From Porphyromonadaceae bacterium UBA7180 (lineage in GTDB: Bacteria; Bacteroidota; Bacteroidia; Bacteroidales; Muribaculaceae): a DNA stretch of 25,005 bases. Numbering within the stretch: position 1 is the stretch's first letter; the number at the start of each line of letters is the position of its first letter. Positions 6,182 to 15,637 of this stretch are shown here, piece after piece. Both the position numbers and the translations under genes were made by a program. The stretch covers positions 5,480-30,484 of the forward strand of contig DKVK01000080.1 of assembly GCA_002491165.1 (NCBI GenBank), written 5' to 3'. The notes under the pieces were generated by a model. That model was not told the DNA's origin, did no database searches, and worked only from the letters and a program-made list of their open reading frames with translations.

Positions 6182-8416
6182 TCAGCTCACGCGGCTCACG
6201 TTCCGCACCCCCTTCACCTTGCCGATGGCCTGTATCACCTTGTCGAGCGTTGCGGTAGTGTCTATCTGCACCGTAATGCTGGCGTTGAACACCGTGCCGT
6301 CGGCCGTGATGCTCAGGGCGCGGATGTTGATGCCGAGTTCCTCGCCGGAGACGGAGTTGGCTATGTCGCCTATCATGCCGAGGCGGTCGAGCCCTTCGAT
6401 TTCGAGCGTTGCGGTGAAGCTGTCGGCTTTTCCCTCCCAGCGGGTGGCCACAAGGCGCGAGCCGAAGGCCGTCTTCAGCCGCATCGCCGTGGTGCAGTTC
6501 AGCTTGTGCACCACCACGTTCTCGTCGTCGTCCACGAATCCCAGCACATCGTCGCCCGGCACCGGACGGCAGCAGGATTCCAGGCGGTAGTTGGGGTTGT
6601 CGCCGGGGCGCAGCACATAGACCTCCTTGCGGTTTATTTGCTTCTTGCGGTCTTTCTCCTTGCCCCCTTTCTTCTTGGAGGAGAAGGGGTTGCGCAGAAT
6701 CTTGGAGAGCAGCGACGAGCGAGTGCGCCCCAGTTCCTGGAGTTCAGGAGCCTTGAGGTCTATCTCGTCGCTGGCAAGCATCAGGTAGAACTCCTCCTCG
6801 CTGGAGAGGTGGTAGTTGCTGACGAGGCGCGACACCATTGACTGCGAGAACTGCAGCCCCTTCTTTTCGAGGAACTCGAGGAAGATGTTCTTCCCCTTGA
6901 GGGCCAGGGAACGGCGGTCGCGGCGCAGGATGGCGCGCAGGCGGTTCTGCGCCTTGGCGGAGTGGCAATACTGTATCCACTCCGGTTGCGGCTGCTGCGT
7001 GGCCGAGGTGATGATTTCCACCTGGTCGCCGCTTTCCAGCACGTGGGAGATGGGCACCAGCTTGTGCGAAATTTTCCCCGCCATGCAGTGGATGCCCAGC
7101 TCCGAGTGGATGGCGAAGGCCAGGTCGAGCACCGTGGAGCCGGCCGGAAGCGTGTAGAGGTCCCCCTTCGGAGTGAAGACGTAGATCTCCGAACTGAAGA
7201 GGTTCAGCTTTATGGTGTCGAGGAAGTCTATGGCGTTGGGTTCCGGGTTGGCCAGGATGTCCTTGATGGTGCCAATCCAGTTGTCCAGCTCCGTTTCCTC
7301 CTCGTATACTCCGGTCTTGTATTTCCAGTGGGCGGCATAGCCGAGCTCGGCTATGTCGTCCATCTTGCGCGAGCGTATCTGCACCTCTATCCACTTGCCT
7401 TCGGGTCCCATCACGGTGAGGTGCAGGGCGCGGTATCCGTTGGCCTTCGGGGTGGAGGTCCAGTCGCGCAGCCGCTCGGGGTGGGTGCGGTGCCCGTCGG
7501 TAAAGAAGGTGTATATCTGCCAGCATTTTATCCTTTCCAGCGCGTCATCGTCGTTCTCGAAAATCACGCGCACGGCATAGATGTCGTATATCTCGTTGAA
7601 GCCCACATGCTTGTTCTCCATCTTGTTGTAGATGGAAAAGGCGCTCTTCACGCGGGCCTTTATCTCATATTTGAAGCCGGCGGCGTCGAGCTTCTTGCGC
7701 ACCGGAGCCACGAACTTCTCCACTATCTGCTCGCGGTGGGCGTCGGTCTCGTTGACGAGCGACACTATCTCGGCATACTTGGCCGGGTGCTCGTAGCGGA
7801 AGGCGAGGTCCTCGAGTTCGGTTTTTATCTTGAAGAGGCCGAGGCGGTGGGCCAGCGGCGCATAGACGTATAGCGTCTCGCCCGCTATCTTGAACTGCTT
7901 TTCGGGGCGCATGGAGCCGAGCGTGCGCATGTTGTGCAGGCGGTCGGCCATCTTGATGAGCACCACGCGCACGTCGGTGGACATCGAGAGCAGCAGTTTG
8001 CGGAAATTTTCGGCCTGCAGCGAGGCCTTGGCGCCGAAAATGCCGCCCGAAATCTTGGTGAGGCCCTCCACTATGGAGGCTATCTTCTCGCCGAAGGTGG
8101 CCGCTATGTCGTCGCGGGTATATTCGGTGTCCTCCACCACGTCGTGGAGCAGCGCGGCACAGATGGAGGTGGAACCCAGTCCCAGCTCCGAGATAACGAT
8201 TTTCGCCACTGCTATGGGGTGCATGATGTAAGGCTCGCCGCTGCGGCGACGAACCCCGGCATGGGCCCGCCGCGCAAAACGGTAGGCCCGCTCTATGATT
8301 TCTACTTTCTTGCGGTGGTTGGAGCTAAGATAGGCCTGGAGCAGCTCCTGGTAGGCCTGCTCTATCATCGCGTTTTCCTCTTCCGGTGTATATTCGTGGT
8401 GCTCTTCTTTTGTCAT
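6182..8416 (-). CDS. rsh: Bifunctional (p)ppGpp synthetase/hydrolase, RelA/SpoT homologue
   Basis: A 744-residue stringent-response enzyme that makes (p)ppGpp from GTP or GDP plus ATP and also degrades it. The hydrolase HD domain is intact: His66, His91-Asp92 (HDVVEDT, 91-97) and Asp158 in KMADRLHNMR. The synthetase domain shows YDIYAVRVIF (275-286), RLRD at 315-318 (the basic R.KD-type motif of bifunctional enzymes, not the acidic ExDD of RelA), NGYRALHL and EVQIRS with Glu344. A TGS domain spans about 409-470, and a C-terminal ACT domain about 668-744. Full length and all key residues suggest both activities. It is the first gene of the series, with a textbook promoter about 110 bases upstream (8526-8557). 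The pgpH-like gene follows 75 bases downstream. Confidence 0.95.
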   Translation of the reverse strand: MTKEEHHEYTPEEENAMIEQAYQELLQAYLSSNHRKKVEIIERAYRFARRAHAGVRRRSGEPYIMHPIAVAKIVISELGLGSTSICAALLHDVVEDTEYTRDDIAATFGEKIASIVEGLTKISGGIFGAKASLQAENFRKLLLSMSTDVRVVLIKMADRLHNMRTLGSMRPEKQFKIAGETLYVYAPLAHRLGLFKIKTELEDLAFRYEHPAKYAEIVSLVNETDAHREQIVEKFVAPVRKKLDAAGFKYEIKARVKSAFSIYNKMENKHVGFNEIYDIYAVRVIFENDDDALERIKCWQIYTFFTDGHRTHPERLRDWTSTPKANGYRALHLTVMGPEGKWIEVQIRSRKMDDIAELGYAAHWKYKTGVYEEETELDNWIGTIKDILANPEPNAIDFLDTIKLNLFSSEIYVFTPKGDLYTLPAGSTVLDLAFAIHSELGIHCMAGKISHKLVPISHVLESGDQVEIITSATQQPQPEWIQYCHSAKAQNRLRAILRRDRRSLALKGKNIFLEFLEKKGLQFSQSMVSRLVSNYHLSSEEEFYLMLASDEIDLKAPELQELGRTRSSLLSKILRNPFSSKKKGGKEKDRKKQINRKEVYVLRPGDNPNYRLESCCRPVPGDDVLGFVDDDENVVVHKLNCTTAMRLKTAFGSRLVATRWEGKADSFTATLEIEGLDRLGMIGDIANSVSGEELGINIRALSITADGTVFNASITVQIDTTATLDKVIQAIGKVKGVRNVSRVS

Positions 8417-8525
8417 AGGCAGTGCTCTCCGATGTCCGTGAAAACCAATGGAATAATAGTGTCAGCCGGATTTCCGCGACGCGGGCAATGCCCGGCGGCG
8501 ATCGGGGTCGTGGAACTGACGAATG

Positions 8526-8557
8526 CAAAGATAACAAAAATCCCCGGTTCCCGCAAA
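8526..8557 (-). promoter_or_regulatory. Bacteroidetes-type promoter of rsh
   Basis: Read on the minus strand, TTTG (complement of 8554-8557) is followed after exactly 20 bases by TATCTTTG (complement of 8526-8533). This matches the -33 TTTG and -7 TAnnTTTG consensus of the Bacteroidetes primary sigma factor with ideal spacing. The start of transcription would fall near 8519, giving a leader of about 100 bases before the rsh ATG at 8416. The -33 element lies in the 9-mer ATTTGCGGG, which recurs in the aminotransferase promoter. Confidence 0.8.
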
Positions 8558-8773
8558 TAATTTTCCAAGTTTCTAAAAGTTTTGAGAATTATGAAGCAAA
8601 TAAAGTATAGTATGCGCAGTAAGTATATATGCTTTTTATAAACAGAAGTTCAGGACGTATGATTCTAATAATATGCAGTATCTGTATTGCATAGCGCTTC
8701 CGCCAGGAAGCAGATTTTTCCGTAACCCCGTACGCCGTCAGGCGTGCGGGGTGAGAGGTAAGGCAAGACAAAA
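8558..8773. other. Gene-free stretch between rsh promoter and fbp terminator, with two hairpins
   Basis: No gene is supported here. The first 130 bases are AT-rich and unremarkable. The second part holds two adjacent dyads. One is a 6-bp stem GCTTCC/GGAAGC (8696-8711) followed by AGATTTTT on the plus strand. The other is an 11-bp stem (8726-8736 with 8741-8751, one G-U in plus-strand RNA) with a GTCA loop. Together with the fbp terminator (8774-8805) these make three hairpins in 110 bases. Confidence 0.55.
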
Positions 8774-8805
8774 GGGTGTACCAAAAACTTCATTTTGATA
8801 CACCC
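8774..8805 (-). terminator. Terminator of fbp
   Basis: Bases 8774-8786 pair with 8793-8805 as a 13-bp stem with one internal mismatch and a 6-base loop. It lies 45 bases past the fbp stop. On the minus strand the stem is followed by TTTTGTCTTG, consistent with intrinsic termination of the fbp transcript. Confidence 0.7.
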
Positions 8806-8850
8806 TCTTCTTTTCCGTTATGCGGGTTGGTGAACTTTGGCGGGGAGGGG

Positions 8851-10827
8851 TCAGAAGCGCTCTTTGATTAGGCCGGCACGGAAGGCCGTCAGCAGCAGCT
8901 TGAGTTCTTCGATCTGGCGCAGAAGGTCGCGGCCTATGTCGGTGTCGCGCACGTTGAGGCGCTGGGCGTTGAACTCCACTATCTGTGTGGTGGAGACGAT
9001 GTCGGTGCCGCGCTTCACGGCGTCTTCGGCCGAGGTGAAGGGGTCGTGCTGCACCAGCTGGAAGCCGCGGCTGTGGTAGACCAGCGTGTAGCCTGCTATG
9101 CCGGTGGTGTCGTGGTAGGCTTTCGAGAAACCGCCGTCAATGACCATCATCTTGCCGTCGGCCTTTACCGGCGTCTCGCCCTTGGAGGCTTTTACGGGGA
9201 CATGGCCGTTGATGATATGGCCGTGTTCCGCCTCGAGACCGAACTCGCGCAGTATCTTGTCGCAGATGTCGGCCTGTTCGCGCAGGTGGTAATAGTGCCC
9301 TTTCTCCTCGTGTCGTATGGCCTTGTCGGTGAGGAAGTAACGCTCGAAGGTGGCCATCTTGGACTTGTCGAACAAGGGGGAGTCGGCGCCGCACCAGAGG
9401 TACCAGTAATAGTCTATTGCGAACTCGCGGTCTGCGGCTGTGGCGGCGGGGTCGAAGGCCTGGCGCATCAGTATGTCCACCTTGTCGAGCAGGGCGCGCC
9501 CCTTGTAGCTCTTATCGCCGATTTTCACCTCCTTGAAAGAGCCGTCTTCGTTGAGGGGCACGGAGGCGTGGAACAGCAGGTTGTTGTTGGTGCAGGCATA
9601 CATGGAGCCGTGGGAGAACATGATTTCGATGTGCTTGCGCAACTTGTCGCTGCCGCGGAAGGAGTTTACCAGCTTCTTCACCAGCGAGGCCTCCTCTTCG
9701 GTGAGGCGGTAGGGGTCGGCGGGGTCTACGGTGGGGAAGTTCATCTCCGGCATCTCGAAGACGCGTCCCTCGATGGTTACGGTGCCGTTTTCGCGGTCAA
9801 GGGTGTGGAGGATGTCACGGGCGCCCATGTCCCACTCCGGGTGGCGCGCTATGATGTCGTGTTCCAGCTTCCACTGTATAATGGAGATGGCCTTGTGCAT
9901 ACGGGCCGTGAGCAGGCGGTTTTTCTGCGCTATCTCGGTGTCCTCGAACTCCACCTTCGGGAGGAAAACGGTGCAGGGGTCGTCGCCGTAGACGTCCATT
10001 GCGAACGATGCCAGCGGCACGAGGTTGATGCCGTAGCCGTCTTCGAGGGTAGCCATGTTGGCGTATCGCAGCGAGATGCGCAGCACGTTGGCGATGGAGC
10101 TGACGTTTCCGGCGGCGGCGCCCATCCACAGGGCGTCGTGGTTGCCCCACTGTATGTCGTAGTTGCGGTAACGGCTCAGGCGGTCCATGATGAGGTGGGC
10201 GCCGGGGCCGCGGTCGTAGACGTCGCCCAGGATGTGCAGGTGGTCGATGCTCAGTCGCTGTATGACGTTGCCCATGGCCTTGATGAAGTCGTCGGCCTGG
10301 CCGGTCTCGATGATGGTCTCGATGATGCGGTGGTAGTACGACTGCTTGTTGGCGGCGCCGCTTTCGTGGAGCAGCTCCTCGATGATGTAGGCATACTGTT
10401 TCGGGAGAGCCTTGCGCACCTTGGAGCGGGTGTACTTCTCGGAGACGCGCTGCAGCACGCGCACCAGGCGGTGGAGCGTTATCATGTAGAAGTCGTTCAT
10501 GTTGCACTCCGACTGTTTGATGTCGGCGAGCTTGCGCGCGGGATAGTAGATGAGGGTGCAGAGCTGGCGTATCTCCTCGTCGCGCATGGTGGCGCCGAAG
10601 AGTTCTTTGACTTTGCGCTTGATGTTGCCGGAGGCGTTCTTGAGGATGTGGATGAAGGCTTCGTGTTCGCCGTGGATGTCGGCCACGAAGTGTTCCGTGC
10701 CTTTCGGGAGGCTCATGATGGCCTCGAGGTTGATGATTTCGGCCGCGGCGGCGGTGCTGTTGCCGAAGTTCCGCGAGAGGATTTCGAGCAGCCGCATGTT
10801 CTTGCGGGCCTGTGCGATGGTGTTCAT
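8851..10827 (-). CDS. fbp: Class III fructose-1,6-bisphosphatase
   Basis: A 658-residue gluconeogenic enzyme converting fructose 1,6-bisphosphate to fructose 6-phosphate and phosphate in the cytosol. The calcineurin-like metal-binding motifs of the FBPase_2 family are present in order: HFVADIHGEHEAF (46-58), ILGDVYDRGPG (199-209) and WGNHDALWMG (227-236). A later NGHVPV block supplies a further metal-binding His. Length is typical of the class III enzyme known from Bacillus and Bacteroidetes. I place the start at the ATG at 10827 (MNTIAQARKN). The open frame continues upstream for 77 codons, but these are Pro/Ser-rich and overlap the 3' end of the aminotransferase. It is 133 bases downstream of that gene with no clear promoter between them, so it may be partly co-transcribed. 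Confidence 0.94.
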   Translation of the reverse strand: MNTIAQARKNMRLLEILSRNFGNSTAAAAEIINLEAIMSLPKGTEHFVADIHGEHEAFIHILKNASGNIKRKVKELFGATMRDEEIRQLCTLIYYPARKLADIKQSECNMNDFYMITLHRLVRVLQRVSEKYTRSKVRKALPKQYAYIIEELLHESGAANKQSYYHRIIETIIETGQADDFIKAMGNVIQRLSIDHLHILGDVYDRGPGAHLIMDRLSRYRNYDIQWGNHDALWMGAAAGNVSSIANVLRISLRYANMATLEDGYGINLVPLASFAMDVYGDDPCTVFLPKVEFEDTEIAQKNRLLTARMHKAISIIQWKLEHDIIARHPEWDMGARDILHTLDRENGTVTIEGRVFEMPEMNFPTVDPADPYRLTEEEASLVKKLVNSFRGSDKLRKHIEIMFSHGSMYACTNNNLLFHASVPLNEDGSFKEVKIGDKSYKGRALLDKVDILMRQAFDPAATAADREFAIDYYWYLWCGADSPLFDKSKMATFERYFLTDKAIRHEEKGHYYHLREQADICDKILREFGLEAEHGHIINGHVPVKASKGETPVKADGKMMVIDGGFSKAYHDTTGIAGYTLVYHSRGFQLVQHDPFTSAEDAVKRGTDIVSTTQIVEFNAQRLNVRDTDIGRDLLRQIEELKLLLTAFRAGLIKERF

Positions 10828-10928
10828 GGTATATTTAGGTTGTATGTTCAGGTTTGGTTCAAGATTAGCTGAAAGGGTGGGGGAGAGGAGGTTTGTTTTT
10901 TCGGGGAGCGGCCTGGAAGGTAGGGGAG

Positions 10929-10960
10929 ACCGCTCTCCGTGTAGGGTCAGTGGGGAGCGG

Positions 10961-10961
<1 letters not shown>
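10929..10961 (-). terminator. Possible weak terminator or processing hairpin after the aminotransferase gene
   Basis: Bases 10929-10938 pair with 10952-10961 (10-bp arms, one irregular pair, 13-base loop), overlapping the stop codon of the aminotransferase. There is no U-tract on the minus strand, so this may be a processing or attenuation structure between the aminotransferase and fbp rather than a true terminator. Confidence 0.3.
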
Positions 10962-12160
<1,199 letters not shown>

Positions 12161-12217
12161 TCCGTTACTTTTTTACTCGTTAATTTTGAGTTTTTCCGGG
12201 GTAATAGATTCTGAGCG

Positions 12218-12249
12218 CAAAAGTAACGATAAATATGTGAACCCGCAAA
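12218..12249 (-). promoter_or_regulatory. Bacteroidetes-type promoter of the aminotransferase gene
   Basis: On the minus strand, TTTG (complement of 12246-12249) and TACTTTTG (complement of 12218-12225) are separated by exactly 20 bases, a full match to the TTTG/TAnnTTTG consensus. Transcription would start near 12211, leaving a leader of about 50 bases. The -33 region reads ATTTGCGGG, identical over 9 bases to the rsh promoter. Confidence 0.8.
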
Positions 12250-12267
12250 TTTTTATGGGTAAAAAGA

Positions 12268-12287
12268 ACGGGTCCGCATAGGCCCGT
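12268..12287 (-). terminator. Terminator of the acyltransferase gene
   Basis: Bases 12268-12275 pair with 12281-12287 (5 + 2 bp around a one-base bulge, 5-base loop). On the minus strand the hairpin is followed by TTCTTTTT. It sits 23 bases after the acyltransferase stop and 19 bases before the -33 element of the aminotransferase promoter, separating the two units. Confidence 0.7.
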
Positions 12288-12309
12288 ATAGAAATCGTAT
12301 TAAATCCTT

Positions 12310-13497
12310 TTATGCCGCGGTAGTGGTAGCCGCTCGTTTTTTCTTTTTTCCGGCTCGGCCGGTGAGAAGCCTTTGCGCGGCCGGCCAGACCCGCCCCAGC
12401 AGCCGGTAGCAAAGCATGATGCTTGCGCCCAGGCAGATATAAGAGAGAATCACGCATGAGGCCACGCCAATGTCGGAGGTGGGTTTCACCACGGCGAAGA
12501 CCAGAAACTGCATATCGTAGATTATCAGCCAATGGGAGGCGAAAATCATGAAAGAGAGTCCCGGAAAGCGGTCACTCAGCGCGTGTGGCCCGAGCAACCG
12601 TTGCCGCAGGTCGCTCTTACCCCAAATCAGTGCCCCGGTGAAGGCTATGACAAGGGCACAGGGTACGGAAAAGGGTTTCAGCGCGACTGCCGATTGCCAT
12701 CCCGTGGTGAAACACATCACGAAGCCCGCGAGTCCCAGAGTGCCGAAGATGATGCACGCCGCGCGTATGTGGCGCCGCATCTCGGCCACGGGGTCTTTAC
12801 GCAGAATGGCGAAGGTGCTGCCGGCACTGAAAAACAGAAGGGACTGTGTGATGGTGAGGATGTAGCCGAAGGTGAAGACCATCATGCATACGGCCCATAC
12901 ACACCACATCACGGCGATGACTTTCCAACTGAACCGGTTGACAAGCCAAAAGATGACCGGTGAAATCAGAACCATGGTCATCAGCTCGCGGATGAACCAT
13001 AGCGGCGGGATATGCGGCGGGTTCACGAATCTCAGGAAGAAGACGCCGGGCGTCATGTCGAAATGGCCGTTGGCCAGCGACGGCGCTATGGCGGTAAACA
13101 GCGGCGTGAAATGCAAAGCCTGATAGCCGACCATCAGCAGATTCCATAAGAGATAAGGGACGAGCAGACTCCAGAAACGGCTCCGTAGCTTACGTTTGTA
13201 AATGTCGCCGCTGAAACCGGAGCTGAAAAAGAGGAATCCCGAAATGAAAAAGAAGCAGGGAACGGAAAAATCGGATATAAACGTCTTGACGAAATATTCG
13301 AGGCCCTGTGCCACGGGATATTGGCTGAAATCGTACTCAATCCCCTTTACATGGAAATTGCGGAGCGTGAAGACGTGTACGGCCATAACCGCGAAGGGCA
13401 GTACGAACCGCATTATGGCTATGGAGCGTGACGTCTCCTGCGATACTCCCCCGGTGCGCTGAAGCTCTTCCTTCAAAACTTCATTCCTTTGTGTCAT
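12310..13497 (-). CDS. Acyltransferase 3 family membrane protein
   Basis: A 395-residue integral membrane protein with about ten hydrophobic segments, matching the Acyltransferase_3 (OafA-like) family. These enzymes transfer acetyl or other acyl groups to cell-surface sugars or lipids. Family marks include the first-helix block RSIAIMRFVLPFAVMAVHVF with the conserved His41, VPCFFFISGFLFF (about 79-91), and PPLWFIREL in the middle loop. A late helix contains FASHW. The C-terminus is a short basic, Ala-rich tail. It is transcribed alone, facing away from the plus-strand lipoprotein gene, with a terminator at 12268-12287. No glycan-synthesis genes adjoin it, so the acceptor is unknown. Gene call and family are firm. 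Confidence 0.88.
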   Translation of the reverse strand: MTQRNEVLKEELQRTGGVSQETSRSIAIMRFVLPFAVMAVHVFTLRNFHVKGIEYDFSQYPVAQGLEYFVKTFISDFSVPCFFFISGFLFFSSGFSGDIYKRKLRSRFWSLLVPYLLWNLLMVGYQALHFTPLFTAIAPSLANGHFDMTPGVFFLRFVNPPHIPPLWFIRELMTMVLISPVIFWLVNRFSWKVIAVMWCVWAVCMMVFTFGYILTITQSLLFFSAGSTFAILRKDPVAEMRRHIRAACIIFGTLGLAGFVMCFTTGWQSAVALKPFSVPCALVIAFTGALIWGKSDLRQRLLGPHALSDRFPGLSFMIFASHWLIIYDMQFLVFAVVKPTSDIGVASCVILSYICLGASIMLCYRLLGRVWPAAQRLLTGRAGKKKKRAATTTAA

Positions 13498-13630
13498 TGT
13501 TCGTTTGAAAGCATTATCAACTGAAATAACGCCGCAAACCGCCCCGATATTGTCTGCCTGATGTGGCGGCCGTTTTGAACAGGCAAGTGCGTTTTTACGG
13601 GTTGTCTACCTTTATTTCAAAAAATATTGC

Positions 13631-13638
13631 TAAATTTG
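13631..13638 (+). promoter_or_regulatory. Candidate -7 element of the lipoprotein-ABC operon
   Basis: TAAATTTG at 13631-13638 matches the TAnnTTTG consensus, 20 bases before the ATG at 13659. No TTTG is found 19-21 bases further upstream, so the -33 element is weak or absent. The implied leader is only about 14 bases. It lies in the 161-base divergent intergenic region shared with the acyltransferase gene, for which I found no good promoter. Confidence 0.45.
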
Positions 13639-13658
13639 CAACCTAAAATCATAATAAA

Positions 13659-14969
13659 ATGAAACATTCACGCATTGCACACCGTTTCGCATCGCGCATC
13701 GGGGCGCTCCTGCTCCTTGCGGTGCTCCTGCTCGCCTCCTGTTCCAAGGACAAGAACGAGAAGGCCGAAGCCCTCTTCTCCACAGTTCCCGAAAAGGCCC
13801 AGGCCGTGGCCCTCGTTGACATTGAAAAAATAACCGACGACTTCGGGTCGCTCGACGCCCTGTTCTCCCGTCTGCCGGAGGGCGACACCGCCGGGGGCGC
13901 CCAGGCAAAGGAGCTCCTCTCGACCGTAGACATGACCGGGTACGCCGTAATCTTCGCCGACGGCTTCCACTGGTACGCCACAGCATTGCTCGATGACCCG
14001 TCGGCTTTCATGGAGAAATACTCGAAGATAGAGAAAGGAGGCGCCTTCGTCGAGAAGAACGGCGTCAACGTGCTCGGCAGAGTGGCCGTAAAGGATGACC
14101 AACTTTGGATAAAACTTAACGGCAACGAAGTAGACCCGCTCGACATAAAGGGCTACGCCGCACTTTCGGACAACGACTCGTTCATGGCCTGCAAGTACCA
14201 CGAAAAGATGGTGGAAAGCGGCCGCGACGTGGCTTTCCTGGGCTCGCTGGACGGAATGCTTTCCCAGGTGGTGAAAGGGCAGTCGGACAGTACCATGGCG
14301 CAGCTTGTCATTTCCACGCTCTTCAAGGACGCACGGTACCTGGCCGGAACCCTGGCCTTTGAGAAAGGGAAAGGGGAGGCCGCCGTCGAGGTCCTCGACT
14401 CCAAATTCGGCCTCGCCCCGTTCCTGCTCCCCACAGGGACGGTAGACGTCAACACGGTGAAACGGCTCGGCGAGACGGCCGAACTCGTGTGTGCCGTGGC
14501 CATACCCTCTAAGCTCGTAGACAAGGTGGAGTCGCTCGGCAAAGTCTTCGGCGGCGCACTGCCCGATGTCTACCTCAACATATTACGACCCATCGACGGC
14601 ACTGTGGCTGTATGCGGCGGTACGGCGCCCCCCTCCATGTCAGGGATTGTAACCACCAATGGCTCTGACACTTCAGCCCTCTTCGGCATGATAAACTCCG
14701 TCGGCAACATGACGGTGAAGAAGGATGGCAACCTCGTTATTTTCAATCAAGGAGAACCCGTGGCGGGTCCGCTGAACGTGGCCGAGCAGGCCGACCTCAT
14801 GAAAGGGGTGATGGCCGGATTTGTCAATAACGGCGAGTCGAAATACATGCACGGAATATCCCGCGTTTTCGTGGGCCTTTATCCCGACAAAGGCTCCGTG
14901 CGCCTGAAATGCACTTTCTTCGGCACCGACCCAAAAGCCAACATCCTCAGCAATATCAAATACAAATGA
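13659..14969 (+). CDS. Lipoprotein of unknown function, first gene of an ABC-transporter operon
   Basis: A 436-residue protein with a type II signal peptide: basic start, hydrophobic 15-25, and lipobox LLASC with lipidated Cys28. The residues after Cys (SKDKNEKAEA) are mixed-charge, so surface export is uncertain. The rest is soluble and looks like alternating beta strands with repeated short blocks. I see no catalytic motif. In style it resembles large Bacteroidales lipoproteins such as DUF4836 or DUF3352 members, but I cannot assign a family. Its stop codon overlaps the start of the ABC ATPase gene (ATGA at 14966-14969), indicating translational coupling. It is probably a periplasmic or outer-membrane partner of the transporter. 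Confidence 0.8.
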   Translation: MKHSRIAHRFASRIGALLLLAVLLLASCSKDKNEKAEALFSTVPEKAQAVALVDIEKITDDFGSLDALFSRLPEGDTAGGAQAKELLSTVDMTGYAVIFADGFHWYATALLDDPSAFMEKYSKIEKGGAFVEKNGVNVLGRVAVKDDQLWIKLNGNEVDPLDIKGYAALSDNDSFMACKYHEKMVESGRDVAFLGSLDGMLSQVVKGQSDSTMAQLVISTLFKDARYLAGTLAFEKGKGEAAVEVLDSKFGLAPFLLPTGTVDVNTVKRLGETAELVCAVAIPSKLVDKVESLGKVFGGALPDVYLNILRPIDGTVAVCGGTAPPSMSGIVTTNGSDTSALFGMINSVGNMTVKKDGNLVIFNQGEPVAGPLNVAEQADLMKGVMAGFVNNGESKYMHGISRVFVGLYPDKGSVRLKCTFFGTDPKANILSNIKYK

Positions 14970-15634
14970 CGCCGACGCTTCCATTCCAGCACATAGACAA
15001 GATAGAGATACTCAGGGCGCTCCCCCGCGTGTTCCGCGACACGCGCCCCGAGTCGGAAATATGGCTCACCGACCTTGCGCTCAGCCGCCCCGACTATTAT
15101 ATGGTGGAGGCGGAGAGCGGCACCGGCAAGTCGAGCCTTTGCGCCTACCTCTACGGCTCGCGCACCGACTATCTCGGCTCCATCCTCTTCAACGGCACCG
15201 ATGCCTCGTCGCTGTCGCTGATGCAGTGGCAGGAGATAAGGCGCCGCCACATTGCTTACCTGCCGCAGGAACTCGACCTCTTCCCCGAACTTTCGGCCCT
15301 GGAAAACATACGCATAAAGAACGACCTCACCGGATATGCCGACGAGGCGCAGATACACAGTTGGCTCGAACGCATCGGCCTGGGCGACCGCAAGGATTTC
15401 CCGGTTGGGAAAATGTCCATCGGCCAGCAGCAGAGGGTGGCAATAATACGCTCCATCTGCCAGCCTTTCGACTTTATCTTGCTCGACGAGCCGGTGTCGC
15501 ACCTCGACTTCCGCAACAACCGCATAGCCGCCGAAATCATCGAGGCCGAAGCGCAGCGCAACGATGCCTCCATCATCGCCACATCGGTGGGCAACAAGCT
15601 CTCCATCTCCTCCTCCAAACTTTTGAAACTCTGA
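14966..15634 (+). CDS. Divergent ABC transporter ATP-binding protein
   Basis: A 222-residue ABC ATPase. Motifs in order: Walker A AESGTGKSS (49-57, with Ala where the first Gly is usual), Q-loop YLPQELDLF (Gln101), signature MSIGQQQR (150-157, a variant of LSGGQ), Walker B FILLDE (170-175, catalytic Glu175) and D-loop SHLD (178-181). The switch histidine normally found about 30 residues later is missing: that position reads IIATSVGNK (203-211). I start at the ATG overlapping the lipoprotein stop. An upstream extension would lie within that gene. The permease gene starts 3 bases after its stop. The family resembles LolD/MacB/FtsE-type ATPases. Substrate is unknown; the odd motifs suggest reduced or mechanically coupled ATPase activity. 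Confidence 0.9.
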   Translation: MTPTLPFQHIDKIEILRALPRVFRDTRPESEIWLTDLALSRPDYYMVEAESGTGKSSLCAYLYGSRTDYLGSILFNGTDASSLSLMQWQEIRRRHIAYLPQELDLFPELSALENIRIKNDLTGYADEAQIHSWLERIGLGDRKDFPVGKMSIGQQQRVAIIRSICQPFDFILLDEPVSHLDFRNNRIAAEIIEAEAQRNDASIIATSVGNKLSISSSKLLKL

Positions 15635-15637
15635 TTT

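Noticed and set aside
9046..10872. 608-codon open frame on the plus strand
   Set aside because: It is antisense to fbp and its Val/Ala/His-rich translation is typical of a shadow frame in GC-rich coding DNA.
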